Source: Przewalskia tangutica
Lineage: Eukaryota; Streptophyta; Magnoliopsida; Solanales; Solanaceae
Assembly: GCA_029844215.1 (NCBI GenBank)
Contig: CM056740.1
Coordinates: 24,967,873-25,031,872 of the forward strand
Reading direction: 5' to 3'
Length of the DNA: 64,000 nucleotides
Below the pieces are notes generated by a model. That model was not told the DNA's origin. It saw nothing but the letters and a program-made list of their open reading frames with translations, and searched no databases. The number at the start of each line of letters is the position of its first letter. Within the stretch, counting starts at the first letter, position 1. The position numbers and the translations under genes are program-made. Shown one piece after another: positions 11,504 to 23,721 of the stretch.

Positions 11504-13182
11504 AGCCGAGGGGTACCCCCCCTAGCATAGTTGTTTTCGTATAATACCCCCCTTTTGTGGTATAGAAATACTCTCCAAGTATTGTTATAATGCCCAAATA
11601 CTTTAGCCCATATACCTTGTAGTACTTTCCAAAGTTACCTCTATACGTAGAGCCCGGAAATACTATTATACTTTCCTTTAGCCACTAAACGAAACCCTAA
11701 GGAAAACCTTCATAGTCGGTTGAAGTGTTAAGTAGAAGTTGCGTAGAACTTCTAAGGGTTGTTTGGAGCTGGTTGGAGCGCACGGTGTAGGAGCTAAACG
11801 TTGCTCAGGATCGACGTTAAACTTGGATAATTTTGGGCTCATCGAGGTTGAATGTTCTGCAAGTAGCATGTGCTACTTAGAAGGTGGACAAGGCTAGCCG
11901 GGTTATAGCCGTGGAGCGTTTTGCTTATAGTCGATAATCGTCGCGAGGTATGTGATTCTTCCTATACTCTTGAGCATGATATTTTAAAGAAATATATATA
12001 GTACGGTAGACGTACGTGTGTTAACAGAACGTAGTTGTACGGCAATGTCTTTTGACTTAAGCTTGAATAATAAGAACCTTGAATGTATTTCAAAGATATT
12101 AAAGAAACCTTTTTTTAAAAAAAGAAGAGTAATACTTGGTTTTGAAAACATAAGAGTTATACTAGCTTTATGGGAAGTTAGGTATAACGTCTTAAGAGAG
12201 ATAAAGAGAATGGTTTACTGATTTTTAGAAGTTAAGAGACTTAATCTTAAAAGATAAGAGACTTAACTTAGTATGGATGTTTGTGTGAAACCTCATTCGT
12301 GAGTAATGAGTACTTGGTTTTTAAAAGGAATAATGTTTTACTGATTTCGGAAATCAGAATGAGTATCGAACAAACCACTGCAGCGCTAATAAAGGAAAAT
12401 GTATTGAATAATGAAGTATTATTAAAACCAGTAGAAACCTCCATCTGCATAGAAGCTAAGATGAGACAAAATGATATTACATTTTCTAGATCATGGCTGC
12501 TTTAATAAATGGTTATAAACAAGAATAAATCGCTTGCCTATGGCATATGTTACTCAATTGTTTTAAAAGAGATTAAGACATCGAACTATGAAACTTTTCT
12601 AAAAGAGACTTGAGTAATTGAAATTAGGCAAACTGGAACTCTAGGGAAAAGAAAGGCATTGTTTTGTCTTAAATTGGTTTAAAACATAAAGTGTTATAAC
12701 AGCTTTATGGGAAGTTAGTTATAACGACTTTATGAAAACGAAAGAAGGGTTTTATCATTGGTCTTAATGTGGTAACTTCACTTTAAAAAGAGAAGTGTTT
12801 TGATCCAAAAAGAAGGCATGGTATTGCCTTAATTTGGTTTTAAAAAGGAAATTATGGAAGTTGTTTTGGTTTACTTAAAAGATGTAAGTCACTCTATTTT
12901 AATACTACGGGTATCGGGTGACTTTTATAAAAGGAATGGATCTCTTTAAAAGGAATTTAACGTACGTAGTACTTTAGGGTTAAAACCCGGTTTTTGGCAT
13001 AAAATGAAAGTACTTTAAGTTGTGTGTAACTTGCCTACGTTTGCGTGTGATAGCCTTGTTGTGCAAGTACTGTATTTTACTCGACTACCGATTCATGGGA
13101 TGAACCGGGAATGTATTTCACTCGACTACCGCGTTCATGGGATGAACAGGGAATGTATTTCACTCGACTACCGCATTCATGG
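11504..13182 (+). repeat. E3: LTR fragment of a distinct subtype, left part
   Basis: The fragment starts downstream of the TATA position of an LTR, so it has no promoter. It continues through mid-LTR sequence to a 42-bp minisatellite (from 13081), where C1 is inserted. Its continuation is 31844-32715. Its tail differs from the E2 5' LTR tail: it has the 42-bp repeats instead of the atgcgg-rich module and lacks the gtgggcgtgagaccca phrase. Hence it is probably not the matching LTR of E2 but was joined to it by recombination. No coding sequence was recognised. Confidence 0.7.
13081..13182 (+). repeat. 42-bp minisatellite in E3 LTR, left part
   Basis: Units of about 42 bp carrying gggatgaaccgggaatg and tttcactcgactaccgcg are repeated head to tail. 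The array is split by C1 and resumes at 31844, so it existed before C1 inserted. Confidence 0.85.
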
Positions 13183-13397
13183 TGTTATACCCCGTAGTTC
13201 CAGGGTATGTATGCGAGGACGTACGTACGAGAATACGACAGAAAGATTGGAAAGGAAGAAAGAGGCGATTTTTCCACGGAAAAGTTTCCGGTTTTTGTGA
13301 AGGAAAAAGGTTCGTTTATGGGAATTGGATTCCCAGATTTGGTATTCGGACTTCCTGGAATATTAGAGAATTATGGAATTTTATTTTCGAAAATGGT

Positions 13398-13524
13398 CAC
13401 GTGGGGCCACGGAGAAATTCTGATTTTGTGGGGCCCGCTTGATTTTGAGATTTTGGCCGTTTTGGATATTTTGGAAGACGAAATATTTTGGGCGAATCGG
13501 GCGACACGTGTCACCCCACGTGGC
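13398..13524 (+). promoter_or_regulatory. Cluster of ACGT-core motifs in C1 U3
   Basis: Three CACGTG hexamers lie at 13398-13403, 13505-13510 and 13517-13522; the last contains acgtggc, the ABRE-type core. In plants these bind bZIP or bHLH factors. They lie about 340-470 bp upstream of the TATA box. Equivalent motifs occur in the C2 and D LTRs but not in E1, E2 or R1. Confidence 0.55.
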
Positions 13525-13863
13525 ACCTTTGGGCGAAATATGTTTGTGCACAACACCCGGTTAAGTCGTTTTCACGAAAGCGCTTTCCACGACTTTCGTA
13601 GGGTAATTTCCGGCTATGTCATTTAGTATTTTTGCGGATTTTTCCGAGAGACGGAACATTTTGGACCAACGAGAGGGCGGCACTTGGCACCCTCTCATTG
13701 GTGGGCAAAGTGGGCGGCACATGGACGATTGGGAAGGCAAGTGGGAGATATTTTTGGTAGATATTTTGTGTGCAAGTTGGCTAGGTACACATGGGTGAAT
13801 CTTGGCCCTACACTTGCCTAACACTTGGTGTAATCTTGGCCATTGGTTGGCTTTCACTTGACC

Positions 13864-13871
13864 TATAAATA
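13864..13871 (+). promoter_or_regulatory. LTR TATA box (C1 5' LTR)
   Basis: tataaata in acttgacctataaatacccc, with the inverted CCAAT motif (ccattggttgg) upstream. This would drive C1 transcription. Confidence 0.78.
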
Positions 13872-16829
13872 CCCCTCCCTTGGAAGACTAATTCATTCAC
13901 AATTTGCCTAAGTCTTGAAAGCTTCTTCCTTCCCCCTTAGTGTGGTGTCTTGGCCGAGAGCCCCTCCCTCCCCAGCCGAGAGTCCCCACAGTGGGGTAGG
14001 CGAGGGTAGACACCCCTCCTTTGAGGTGCTAGCCAGTGGGGTACCCACTGCTAGTTGCTTTCGTATAATACCCCCTTTGTGGTATAGAAATACTCTCAGT
14101 ATTGTTATAATGCCCAAATTACCTTAGCCTTATACCTTGTTGTATTCTAAGGTTATACCTTCTGAAGCCAGAAATACTATTATACTTCCCGTCGACCACA
14201 AACCCGAAACCCTAGGAAAATCTCCATAGTCCGTTGGAGTATTGTGTCGAAGTTGGTTAGAACTTCTAAGGGTGGTTTAGAAGCGGGTTGGGCGCCTGAG
14301 TTCGAGCTAAACGATTGCCTGGATCGACTTTATACTTGGATAATTATGGGCTTATCGAGGTAATTATCTTGTCCCTATTGTAATTGGATATTACATGTTG
14401 TAGGAGTATATAGTTGAAGTATACTATATATAGTACTGAACTGTAATTACATAGGACTGTATTACAGTAGACTTGTGTAGTAGTACCGTGGAGTAGAATT
14501 GTACCCGTTAGGGTTAGATGTATCACCCCCGGTTGGCTTGGTAGCGGCCTCGATAGAGGAGGAGATTTCTGTTGTTGCGGAAGTCTTTGCGAATTTTACG
14601 TAGAAGTTCTACGATGAGATCTAGATGTTAATAAGCGCCTTGTGGCCTTATAGGTGGAAGTACTACGTGTGGCGCGTTCTACTTGGCTTAGGAGTAGCCG
14701 GCGGCGAGGTACTCGGAGCATTTTGCTATTAGTCGATAATCGTCGCGAGGTATGTGAACCTCTTCCTATCTCTAGCATGATATGTAAACTATGTAGATGC
14801 AGTGAGCGTCATGTGCTAAATGTGTTTGAGTGGTTTAAAACATAAAGTGTTATAACGGCTTTACGGGAAGTTGGTTATAACGACTTTATGTTAGTAAGAA
14901 AATACATGTGGTTTTAAAAGGTAATCGATTTGAACTATAAGCGGCTTGTTATATGGTAAGAAAGAACTTGAAGTATTTTCAAAAGATTTTGAATCATTTT
15001 GAAAGGAGAAGTAATACTTGGTGTTTGAAAACTTAAGAGTTATACTAGCTTTATGGGAAGTTAGGTATAACGGCTTAAGAATGCTTTCTTGATTTCGAAA
15101 TCGTAATGTGTATCGACAAACCAACTGCAGCGTTAATAAAAGGAAATGTTTTGAATAATTAAGTATTATGAAAACCGGAGAAACTTCCATCTGCATGAAG
15201 CTAAGATGAGACAAAATGATATTTCTAGATCATGGTCTGTAATAAGATTGTTATAAACAAGAATATCCTACTCACATAAGGCTTATGTTTCTCAGTTGTT
15301 TAAAAGAGAATTATATTCTTAAATGAATAAGACTATGAACTACGGAACCTTTCTAAAATAAGAAACGTGAACATTTGAAATTAGGCAAACTTGGACGTTT
15401 GGAAAATAATGTTGTTACTTGATTTTACAAAGGTAAGAGTTTTGGGACAGTCACTCTATTTTATACTACGGGTATTGTGTGACTTATGTGAAAGAAACAG
15501 ATCTTTTTTTAAGATTTTAATGTGTGAAGTACTTTGGGGATAGATACCCGAACTTGTTAGTAGAAAGTACCTTGTGTGAATAACTTGATTGTATTGGTTT
15601 GTGATAGCCTTGTAATACTTTCTTGTTGCCTTGATAAGTAAACGTGTTAGGATGCTACGTGTGTTAGTATCTTGTGATGTTTGTGTAAGGGGGTTTCCCT
15701 TGATTGTGCTTATTAACTATCAGTCGTTATGATAGTATTGTGGCATTCATCTCTTGAGATGATTCCGGTTAAGCCGCCTCCGTCGCGGGGTAGACTCAGC
15801 GATGCAGGACCATGATTCGAGAATACCTCATGCGGGTCCCGGGGCCTGCGCGAGCTACGAGTTCCGTGTTAGTACGTCCTTTATGGGCATGCGTCCTGCG
15901 TGGCGTGCGGATCGCGAAGTCGGGGCGATGCCGGAGTAGCTACCTCGACGCGGGAATACCTCATGCGGCCGATGAGATTGGCCTATGCGGAGTCGCGGAA
16001 GTTCGAGGACTAGACGCGCATTAGATCTCGGGCAAGTGGCCGCCTTTGATCATGTGGCGGTCTAGACAGATCTTATGATACGATTTATGACCTTGTTGCA
16101 TCGTAGGTGTTAGTAGTCGGCTAGGCCTTCGTGACTTACCCCCAGCATGCTTTATTAGGACACAGTGGACACGTGTTCATATGTATTCCTTGGTGCTTGT
16201 ATATCATAAATCGCCGGCGGTGAGGAAGGTATTCCACGCACGATTGATGTTGTGGGCGTGAGACCCATTGTTAAATTGAGTGATGACTTGAGGTGTGAAT
16301 CCACGACTTGACATGATCGCTTATTCATGGTGAAGCGTAGTTTGGTTATCATACATGTCTCCCGCTTTGTATAGACTACTATGATTTCATTTACGATTTA
16401 TCTTTAGTTTCACATACTCTGCACTGTTAGACCGACCTTCGGCCGCGTTCATGCCGCAGTTGAGGTACATCGATCGTTGATCCTAGCTCTCGTGGTCACA
16501 ACGTTTGGGAAGCTCCGTTTCTCGAGGCTTATCACGTATAGTCCCCGTCGTAGTAAGTGTTTACATTCGTGGGTTTGGCCCCTGTCCCGCCATCAGGTCG
16601 TATCATTCTTAGAGGTCCGTAGTACTATTGTAGGCGGGGTTGGTAAAAAGGATTAAGCCGCTCATTTGTAAAAGAGTTGATGGTTATATATATGCCAAAG
16701 GCAAGTTTTCCGCATTATTGTTTTATATATTTCGTTATCTCATGTTGTGGTTTTATGTTCGATTACTACGATGTTGTGTCACTAGGGTGCGGGTAAGGCA
16801 CGATCACGGGCGGTTGGTCGTGACAAAAG

Positions 16830-16842
16830 TGGTATCGAAGCG
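16830..16842 (+). other. Primer binding site of C1
   Basis: tggtatcgaagcg starts 4 bp after the LTR end; it is a variant of the initiator-Met-tRNA-type site with disturbed CAG positions. Confidence 0.82.
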
Positions 16843-17027
16843 ATTAATCCTCGGAAAGTGTCTCTGACCGTATCGATGAAGTCTTGATTATCGGTGTGTT
16901 GTGCACCACCAATAATCGAGGAGGCTATAGGATATTTAGGATTGGTTTCTATTCTTCTCACTCGAGATCGTGCCTTAGAGGCATGTTGTAAGTTGGACCT
17001 CTCGACGAAATTCATTCCCTTATCGCT

Positions 17028-17470
17028 TTGCCTCGCGTAGCAACCCGGGCCCAGGAGGCACGCGGCGGAGGCGAGAGTTGAGTTCGGAAGGTTGCGAGGC
17101 ACAGCCCAATCATTACCTAGGGTAGTGCTTCATTCGGGGATTTCTGCGACGTCACTAGCCCCAAAGAGTTTAGCACAGATGTGGCGGTTCCTCTGCGTCA
17201 CGATATTTGAACCTTCATTCCACGGCCGAACAGTGAATATAGATTGCAAAAGCGACCACATTACTAGCTATAGATTTGGCTACGGAGATTATACCGATGT
17301 ACCACGAGTCTTGATGACTACCTAAGAGAGGTTGTGCAAGAGTAATTCTTGATTGGGCTTGAGCATGGCACGTATGCGGGCTTATGCGCAAGCCGAAAAA
17401 CGTAGAGATTGTGGGTTAACGGGGCGGCGAAGAGGGCCAGAGCAGCAAGGTCCTTCGGTGACTTTCAAGG
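17028..17470 (+). pseudogene. gag-start remnant of C1, shortened
   Basis: The sequence of the gag start is present but reads ttgcctcgcg, so the ATG is lost. At about 17469 the sequence passes directly from the linker (ttcggtgactttcaagg) into the non-coding block (tgagtatacctt), skipping about 370 bp that E1 and E2 have. D has the same junction, so C1 and D share this deletion. No functional Gag is expected. Confidence 0.55.
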
Positions 17471-17795
17471 TGAGTATACCTTAAGTGCTATGATAGCAGT
17501 GTGTTAGTTGTGATTAGAAATCATGGTGGGTTAACCGAGTAAGATTTTGGAGGATAGAAAGTGTGAGCCTTAGAGCTTTATACGCAAAGACCATAGTGGT
17601 AAGGCCATCTCGGTAGAGACGTATGTTTATGTTTGACCACTTATCGGTGCATAGTGCACGTGGTGTGTTTGGGATAAGTCCCATGTAGTATGAAATGAAA
17701 GAGTGTAGTTGAGCTAAGAAGACAGCTAGGTTTTCGTAACGTGTTTAGTAAGATTGTTCCTTCGGGGAGATGGTATTTTTGCGCCTTACCGGGTC

Positions 17796-17822
17796 GGGTT
17801 GAGGCTACGTGCGGGTCAACCC
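17796..17822 (+). other. Conserved internal hairpin (C1 copy)
   Basis: gggttga and tcaaccc arms with a 13-nt loop whose sequence (ggctacgtgcggg) differs from E1 while the arms are unchanged. Confidence 0.6.
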
Positions 17823-18715
17823 GCGGTAGGTTTGGTGGTGGGGTCAGTTTGTGGTGGTCCCTCTTTGTGTTAGGGTCATGAGGGTGTTAGGCCCATGTTT
17901 AGTTAGCCAGCGTGCAAGTTCGTGGATGCGTTCGACCAGGGGTCGGGCCGATGAGGCGACTATCGTGTTCTTGGTCGAGTCGTTCCTCGGCGGTGTTGAT
18001 GTTATCTGAAAGGTTGTGAGGTTGCGGTGTTATACCCGTATTTCCAGAGTATGTATGCGAGGGCGTGCGTGCGAGAATACGCGAAAGATTGGAAAGGAAG
18101 AAAGAGGTGATTTTCCACGGAAAAGTTTCCGGTTTTGTGAAGGAAAAAGGTTCGTTAATGGGAATTGGATTCCCAGTTTGGTATTCGGACTTCTGGAATA
18201 TTAGAGAATTATGGAATTTTATTTTGGAAATGGTCACGTGGGGCCCACGGAGAAATTCTGATTTTGTAGGGCCGCTTTGTTTTGAGATTTCCATAAATTG
18301 GATATTTTGGAAGACGAAATATTCAGGCGAATCGGGGCGACACGTGTCACCCCCATGTGGCACCCTTGGCCGATTTTACATTTGGGCACAACACCCGGTT
18401 AGAGTCGTTTTTCGACGAAACGTTTTGCGTAACTTGCGAAGGGAAAATTCCGGCTATGTCGTTTTGTTTTTTTGCGGATTTTTCCGAGAGACGAAACATT
18501 CTGGACCAACGGGAGGGTGACATGTGTCACCCTCACAATGGAGACAAGTGGGGCGGCACTTGGCCGAAACAAGGGGGCAAGTTGGGCTTGATATTTGTGT
18601 AGATATTTGTGAGGGTTTTAAGGAGTAGGGTCTAGGGTGCACTTGGCTTGATCTTGGCCTTACACTTGCCTTGCACTTGGCTAGATCTTGGCCATTGGTT
18701 GGCCTTTGGGTTTGC

Positions 18716-18723
18716 TATAAATA
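18716..18723 (+). promoter_or_regulatory. LTR TATA box (C2 5' LTR)
   Basis: tataaata after gggtttgc, with ccattggttggcc about 20 bp upstream. Confidence 0.78.
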
Positions 18724-20578
18724 CCCCTCCCTTGTGAAGACTTATTCATTCACTCCTCACTTTGTCTAAGTCTTGAAATCCCTCCTCTCTCTCTAGTAGC
18801 TCTCGTCCTAAGCCTCTCCCACTTTGTGGTGCTAGCCGTAGGGTACCACTAGCCTAGTTGTTTCGTATAATACCCTTGTGGTGGTATAGAAATACTCCCC
18901 TAGTATTGGTATAATGCCCAAAATACCTTAGCCTTGGACCTTGTCGTATTCCAAAGATACCTCTTTCGTAGAGTCGGAAATACTACCTTTTGTCCTTTTA
19001 GTCTCAAACCAAAACCAAGGAAATCTTCATAGTTGGTTGAAGTAATTGAGTAGAAGTTGGTTAGAACTTCTAAGGGTTGTTTGGAGTGGTTTGGAGCGCA
19101 CGGAGTGGAGCTAAACCTTGCTCAGGAGCGACATTAAACTCGGATAATTTTGGGCTTATCGAGGTAATTATCTTGTCCCTCTATTGTAATTGGAAATTAC
19201 ATGTTTGTTAGGATATATAGTTGAAGTATACTATATATGGAACTATACTTAGTATTCGGCAATGTCTTTTGACTTAAGCCTGAAGAATTAAGAACTGAAC
19301 TAAACTGTATTTACATAGGACTGTTTTGCAGTAGGCTTTTGTATAATTGTACACGTCCGGTTAGACGTGTAAAACCCCCGGTTGGCTTGGTAGCCGCCTC
19401 AGTAGAGGAGGAGATTTCTGTTGCGGGAGAGTCTTTGCGAATTTTCTATAGAAAGATAGAAACTTATGTTTTGGGGTTAATAGACGTTTGTGACCTTTAT
19501 AGGTGAAAGTACTAAGAGTAGCGTATTCTACTCGAGGAGTGGAAAGGGCTAGCAAGGTTGTAGTACTTGGAGCATTTTGCTTATTGTCGATAAATCGTCG
19601 AGGTATGTGAACCTCTTCCTATCTTTTCTAGCATGATTGTTGTGAACTATGTAATGCGGTAGACGTCATGTGCTAAGTGATTTGGTTGGGTTAAAACATA
19701 TGGTGTTATAATAGCTTTATGGGAAGTTAGTTATAACGACCTTATGTAAGTGAAAATGGTTTACTGACGTTAGAAGTTAAGAGACTTGATCTTATAAGAT
19801 AAGAGACTTAACTTATTTGTTTTAATGTGGATGTTTGTGTGAAACCTCATTCGTGAGTAATGAGTACTTGGTTTTAAAGGGATAATGTTTCTTGATTTCG
19901 AGTCGAATGTGTATCGACAGCACCAACTGCAGCGTTAATAAAAGGAAAATGTATTGAATAATGATGTGTTGTATTAAAACCAGTAGAAACCTCCATCTGC
20001 ATAGAAGCTAAGATGAGACAAAATGATATTACATTTTCTAGATCATGGTCATTGTAATAAGATCGTTATAAACAAGAATAAACTACTCACGATATGACAT
20101 ATGTTACTTAATTGTTCTAAAAAGGAATCAAGTGATTAAGTTTGGGAACTATGAAACCATTTGAAAATGAGAAGCTTGAGTAATTGAAACTAGGCAAACC
20201 GAACTTAGGAAAGAATGTTGTTACTTGGTTTTGAAAAGGAAGGTGGGTTGGTCATTCTAATACTACGTATCGGGTGACTTTTATAAAAGAAATGGATCTC
20301 TTTTAAAAGAACTTACGTATGTAGTACTTTGGGGTTAAAACCCGGACTTTGGTATAAAATGAAAGTACTTTGTGTTGTTGTGAAACTTGCCTATGCTTGT
20401 TGTTGTGAAGCTTGGCTATGCTTATTGTGATAACCTTTGTTGTGCAAAGCGTTGTATTTACGTGTTACCGCGTCTCTCGATGGAGGTCGGTTGACTTGTT
20501 GAGAACTTACTTGGGCGTCTGCGGTGGCGGAGAAATTCCGCAGTGCGTTCGCTGATAGTATTATTGTTGTTAATCACT

Positions 20579-20940
20579 TTGGACATACTGACACGATGCG
20601 TAGCGCACGGGTATGCTTCCATCTGGATTGCTGTCTTGTTGTTGATCGCTTTGGATATATCGACACGATCGTGGCGCGCGGGTATGTTTCCATTTTGATT
20701 ATCGCCTTGTGATTTCCTTTTTGGACATCTTGACACGATCGTAGCGCACGTGCGGGTATCGTCCATTTGGAATGCCGTCTATTGTTTCCTCTGGACATAT
20801 CGACCGCGATCGTAGCGCGCGGGTATCGTCCATTTGGAAAGTTGTCTTATTGTTTCCCTTTGGACATATCGACCGCGATCGTAGCGCACGGGTATGCGTC
20901 CATCTGGATTGCTGTCTTGTTGTTGAGTCACATGGACATG
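20579..20940 (+). repeat. 70-bp minisatellite in C2 5' LTR
   Basis: Five head-to-tail units of about 70 bp, each starting ggacat(a/c)tcgaca-like and containing cgatcgtagcgc and gggtatcgtccatttgg variants. The same array is at about 26268-26620 in the 3' LTR. Short open frames across it are repeat artefacts. Confidence 0.85.
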
Positions 20941-21541
20941 TCTACACCGATCTGATATTAGGGGCATGCGGCCATGATCGACCACGATTGATGTTGTGGG
21001 CGTGAGACCCATAGTTATATTGGAGTGATGGTATTTTATGTTGTGAATCGTAGTTTGGTTATCATACATGTCTCCGCTTTATATAGACTAGTATGATTTC
21101 ATTCTGACTTTATGCAGTTTCACATACTTGGTACTGTTGTCGACCTCCTTGAGGCTGCGTTCATGCCGCGGTAGAGGTACATCGGCCGTGGATCCTCGCC
21201 ATAGGATCACAATTGCCAACATTTGAAGCTCCGTTTCTCCGAGGCTTATCTTTTGGTAGGTGTTCCACGAGTTGTAAGTTCTTGTACATTCGGGGTATGG
21301 CGCGAGCCTGTCCGTCATAGTCGTGTATATCTTAAGTGCATGTAATCTGTTGTGGCGGGGTTGTAAAAGGATTAAACTGTTGTGTTTTATGTATATACTG
21401 AGGCAACCGCTTTGGTTGCTTTGTTTATTTATTATATCTCTTGTATAATGACTCATGTTTTATGTTCCTGATTTTCTCTCGATGTATGTATCGCTAGGTG
21501 CCCGGTAAGGCACGATCCGCCCGATTTTGGGTGTGACATAG

Positions 21542-21553
21542 TGGTATCGAGCG
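21542..21553 (+). other. Primer binding site of C2
   Basis: tggtatcgagcg just after the LTR end (TGACA, then tag). It is the CAG-shortened form of the initiator-Met-tRNA-type site. Confidence 0.82.
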
Positions 21554-21739
21554 ATTAATCCTCGGAAAGTGTCTACTGCACCGTGTCTAGTAAGTCTTGA
21601 TTATCGGTGTGTTGTGCACCACATCTATAATCGTGAGGCTATAGGACATTTAGGATTGGTTTCCATTCTTCTCATTCCGAGATCGTGCCTTAGAGTCATG
21701 TTGTAAGTTGTACCCTCGACGTATCTCGTTTTTACGCTT

Positions 21740-22930
21740 ATGCCTCGCGCGAGCAACCGCGAGCCCGAAGGGCAAAGCGGTAGAGTGCGCTAGTGAGATA
21801 CTGAGGAGAGTGCGAGCGCGAGCCCGAGCGAGTACGAGTTGTGCTTGAGCCGGCGGGTTTCGCGACGCCACGGCACCAGTGATTTAGAGCGCGGCCGTGG
21901 CGTGAGACTCTGATACACGAGCCTCCAGTCCACGATGCAGGCGAGAGGAGATGGGTTACAAGAGATGGCCCGATTGTTGGCGAGTTGTGGCGAATATGAG
22001 GGCGAGTGGATCTGGCGATTCGGTTCGATGCTGATGGTTCACCCCGGCGAATAGTTTGAGGCTACGGGACTTTCTCGAGTTGTAGCGCGCAGTTTTACGT
22101 CGAGGCTCGAGGATGATCCGCAGGAGTTCATCCGGCGATTCTGACGGATCGTCACGGGTGATCAAGGCTTGAGACCGAGTCTGTGACCTTTGGTTCGCAT
22201 CAGCGCGTGATACCGCAATCGATTGGTTTGATTCATGGGAGCTTTCTCGGGAGAGCATGCACTCCAGCGGTATGGGATGAGTTTTTCGGGCTTTCCTCAC
22301 GCACTTCTTGCCTCCGCGATTTGCGAGGAGCACGCCGGCGATTTTTGTTCTTGAGACAGAGAGGCGCCGTCGGGAGTACAATGTCGAGTTCGATTCTTTG
22401 GCTCGATATGTCCTGCGCTAGTTGCGAGATATGGAGGATAGGGTGCATCGCTACGTCACGGGCTTGATGATTATATGGCGAGTCTTGTGCGGGTGTTTCT
22501 CTTGTAGGGCATGGACATTGCCCGCATGCAGCTCATGCACTAGGATGCGAGGCACGGAGGGTCGACGGAATGACCGATCGCCAGAAGGGCCGGGGCAGGT
22601 CCTTTGGTGGCTTTCGAGGCGGACCGCCTCAGCGAGCTAGTTATATACCCCGGTCAGAGTGGTCCTCCACCGTCTTGAGAGCGGTCGGGGCTCGAGGTTC
22701 AGATTTTGGCGAGCGGGGTGTTAACGGTGAAGCCACCTACCTCGTTGTGACCATTGTGGTAGACTCCATTTTGGAGAGTGTCGTACTAGATTGGGAGTTT
22801 GTTTTGCATGCGGCCAGCGGGCCATTTTTCGAGGAACTGTCAGGCCAAGGAAGCGCAGATGTTACGACTCGACGCCGTGATCGTGGTGGTTTATCACCTG
22901 ACTATGCGCCTGCGAGTGCCTATGATTAGA
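21740..22930 (+). pseudogene. gag of C2 with capsid core, frame-broken
   Basis: This is the best Gag remnant among the LARDs. ATG at 21740 begins the shared atgcctcgcg start. The Retrotrans_gag capsid homology is visible as DDPQEFIRRF (22112-22141) and as YNVEFDSLARYV (22377-22412), typical of plant Ty3/Gypsy Gag; R1 has the same motifs. A glycine-rich linker near 22600 (FGGFRGGPPQRASYIP in one frame) follows. The frame changes several times, so no intact protein is read, and no zinc knuckle is seen. Gag would form the virus-like particle. Some breaks may be basecalling errors. Confidence 0.7.
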
Positions 22931-23299
22931 GTGGAGCGAGAGCTTGGTATATCCTTAACCCTCTAGAGTTTTGGTATGCTTGTTATGATGATCTCACTAT
23001 TGTGTGCTATGCGGATAGCATTGTGATATTGTGAGTTTGAAAACATGTTTAGTTGGGAGGTTACGATGGGGGCATGGTAAGTATGAACCTTAGACTATGT
23101 CACGGCCCGAGACCTTAGGGGTAAGGTCGTCTTGAGATTAAAGATTCGTTTATGTTTGACTTTTATCAGAGTAGTAGTATACGTGGGATTTATTTGTGTG
23201 ATAAGTCCGTGGGTAGTGTGAGATGGAAGTGGTAGCTTTCATGATGTGAATTAGTAAAATTGTTCCGGATCGGGGAACAAGAGTTTGCAGTTGTGGGTC

Positions 23300-23326
23300 G
23301 GGTTGAGGGCGTGATACGGTCAACCC
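23300..23326 (+). other. Conserved internal hairpin (C2 copy)
   Basis: gggttga and tcaaccc arms with a different 13-nt loop (gggcgtgatacgg). Arms are conserved while the loop changes. Confidence 0.6.
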
Positions 23327-23686
23327 GTGCCGGATTAAGGTGGGGTCAGTTCTGGGTGGTCCGCGAGGTGGTAGGGTCACGAGGATGCTAGGCCCAAGTT
23401 TGTATGATCATCGTATGAGTTCGTGGACGCGTTCGACGAGCGGTTCGTAAAGGCGGGAATGGCCTTAAGGAAGATTGAGGTTAGTAAGATGACCAAGTTT
23501 GGAGGTGGTGACTCAAGGTTTTGGGAACTGAAGCGATGACTGAAGTGTGGTACGTATGCTAGAAGAGTTCAAGTGTTCGAGAAGGGCACGACGAGTAAGG
23601 AAGGAAGAGAACGTGTGTTATTTCGTGACCAGCTGTGGCGTTGGCAATTTGTTAGAAGAGCTTCATCGATATCCGTCTTGTGAAGG

Positions 23687-23721
23687 AACATTCGGGACGA
23701 ATGTTTCTAAGGAGAGGAGAA
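23687..23721 (+). other. Inverted repeat plus polypurine tract of C2
   Basis: aacattcg, gga, cgaatgtt at 23687-23705, then tctaaggagaggagaa to the LTR start at 23722. Confidence 0.85.

Larger units (their letters stand above)
13183..16825 (+). repeat. 5' LTR of C1 (3643 bp)
   Basis: Begins TGTTATACCCCG and ends GGTCGTGACA just before the PBS. The long-U3 subtype is present: gtcacgtgggg, gacacgtgtc and ccacgtggc (13398-13524) precede the TATA box at 13864. The atgcgg-rich module lies at about 15815-16020. The terminal tail reads ggcacgatcacggg where the 3' LTR reads ggcaccagtcacggg, one of many CHG-site differences. No gene is seen in it; a 139-codon frame at 13207-13626 is LTR sequence without recognisable domains. 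Confidence 0.92.
18028..21538 (+). repeat. 5' LTR of C2 (3511 bp)
   Basis: Begins TGTTATACCCG and ends GGGTGTGACA. U3 has gtcacgtgggg and gacacgtgtc motifs and a TATA box at 18716-18723. In place of the atgcgg-rich module it has five copies of a minisatellite of about 70 bp (20579-20940). The tail and terminal inverted repeat are of the common type. No gene is visible. Confidence 0.9.

Noticed and set aside
13207..13626. 139-codon plus-strand frame at the start of the C1 LTR, with similar frames at 18065, 28210, 52602 and 58353
   Set aside because: It lies upstream of the LTR TATA box, shifts frame between copies and has no recognisable domain; similarity reflects LTR repetition.
20524..21005. 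Overlapping frames on both strands near 20.5-21.0 kb
   Set aside because: They are products of the 70-bp minisatellite in the C2 LTR.
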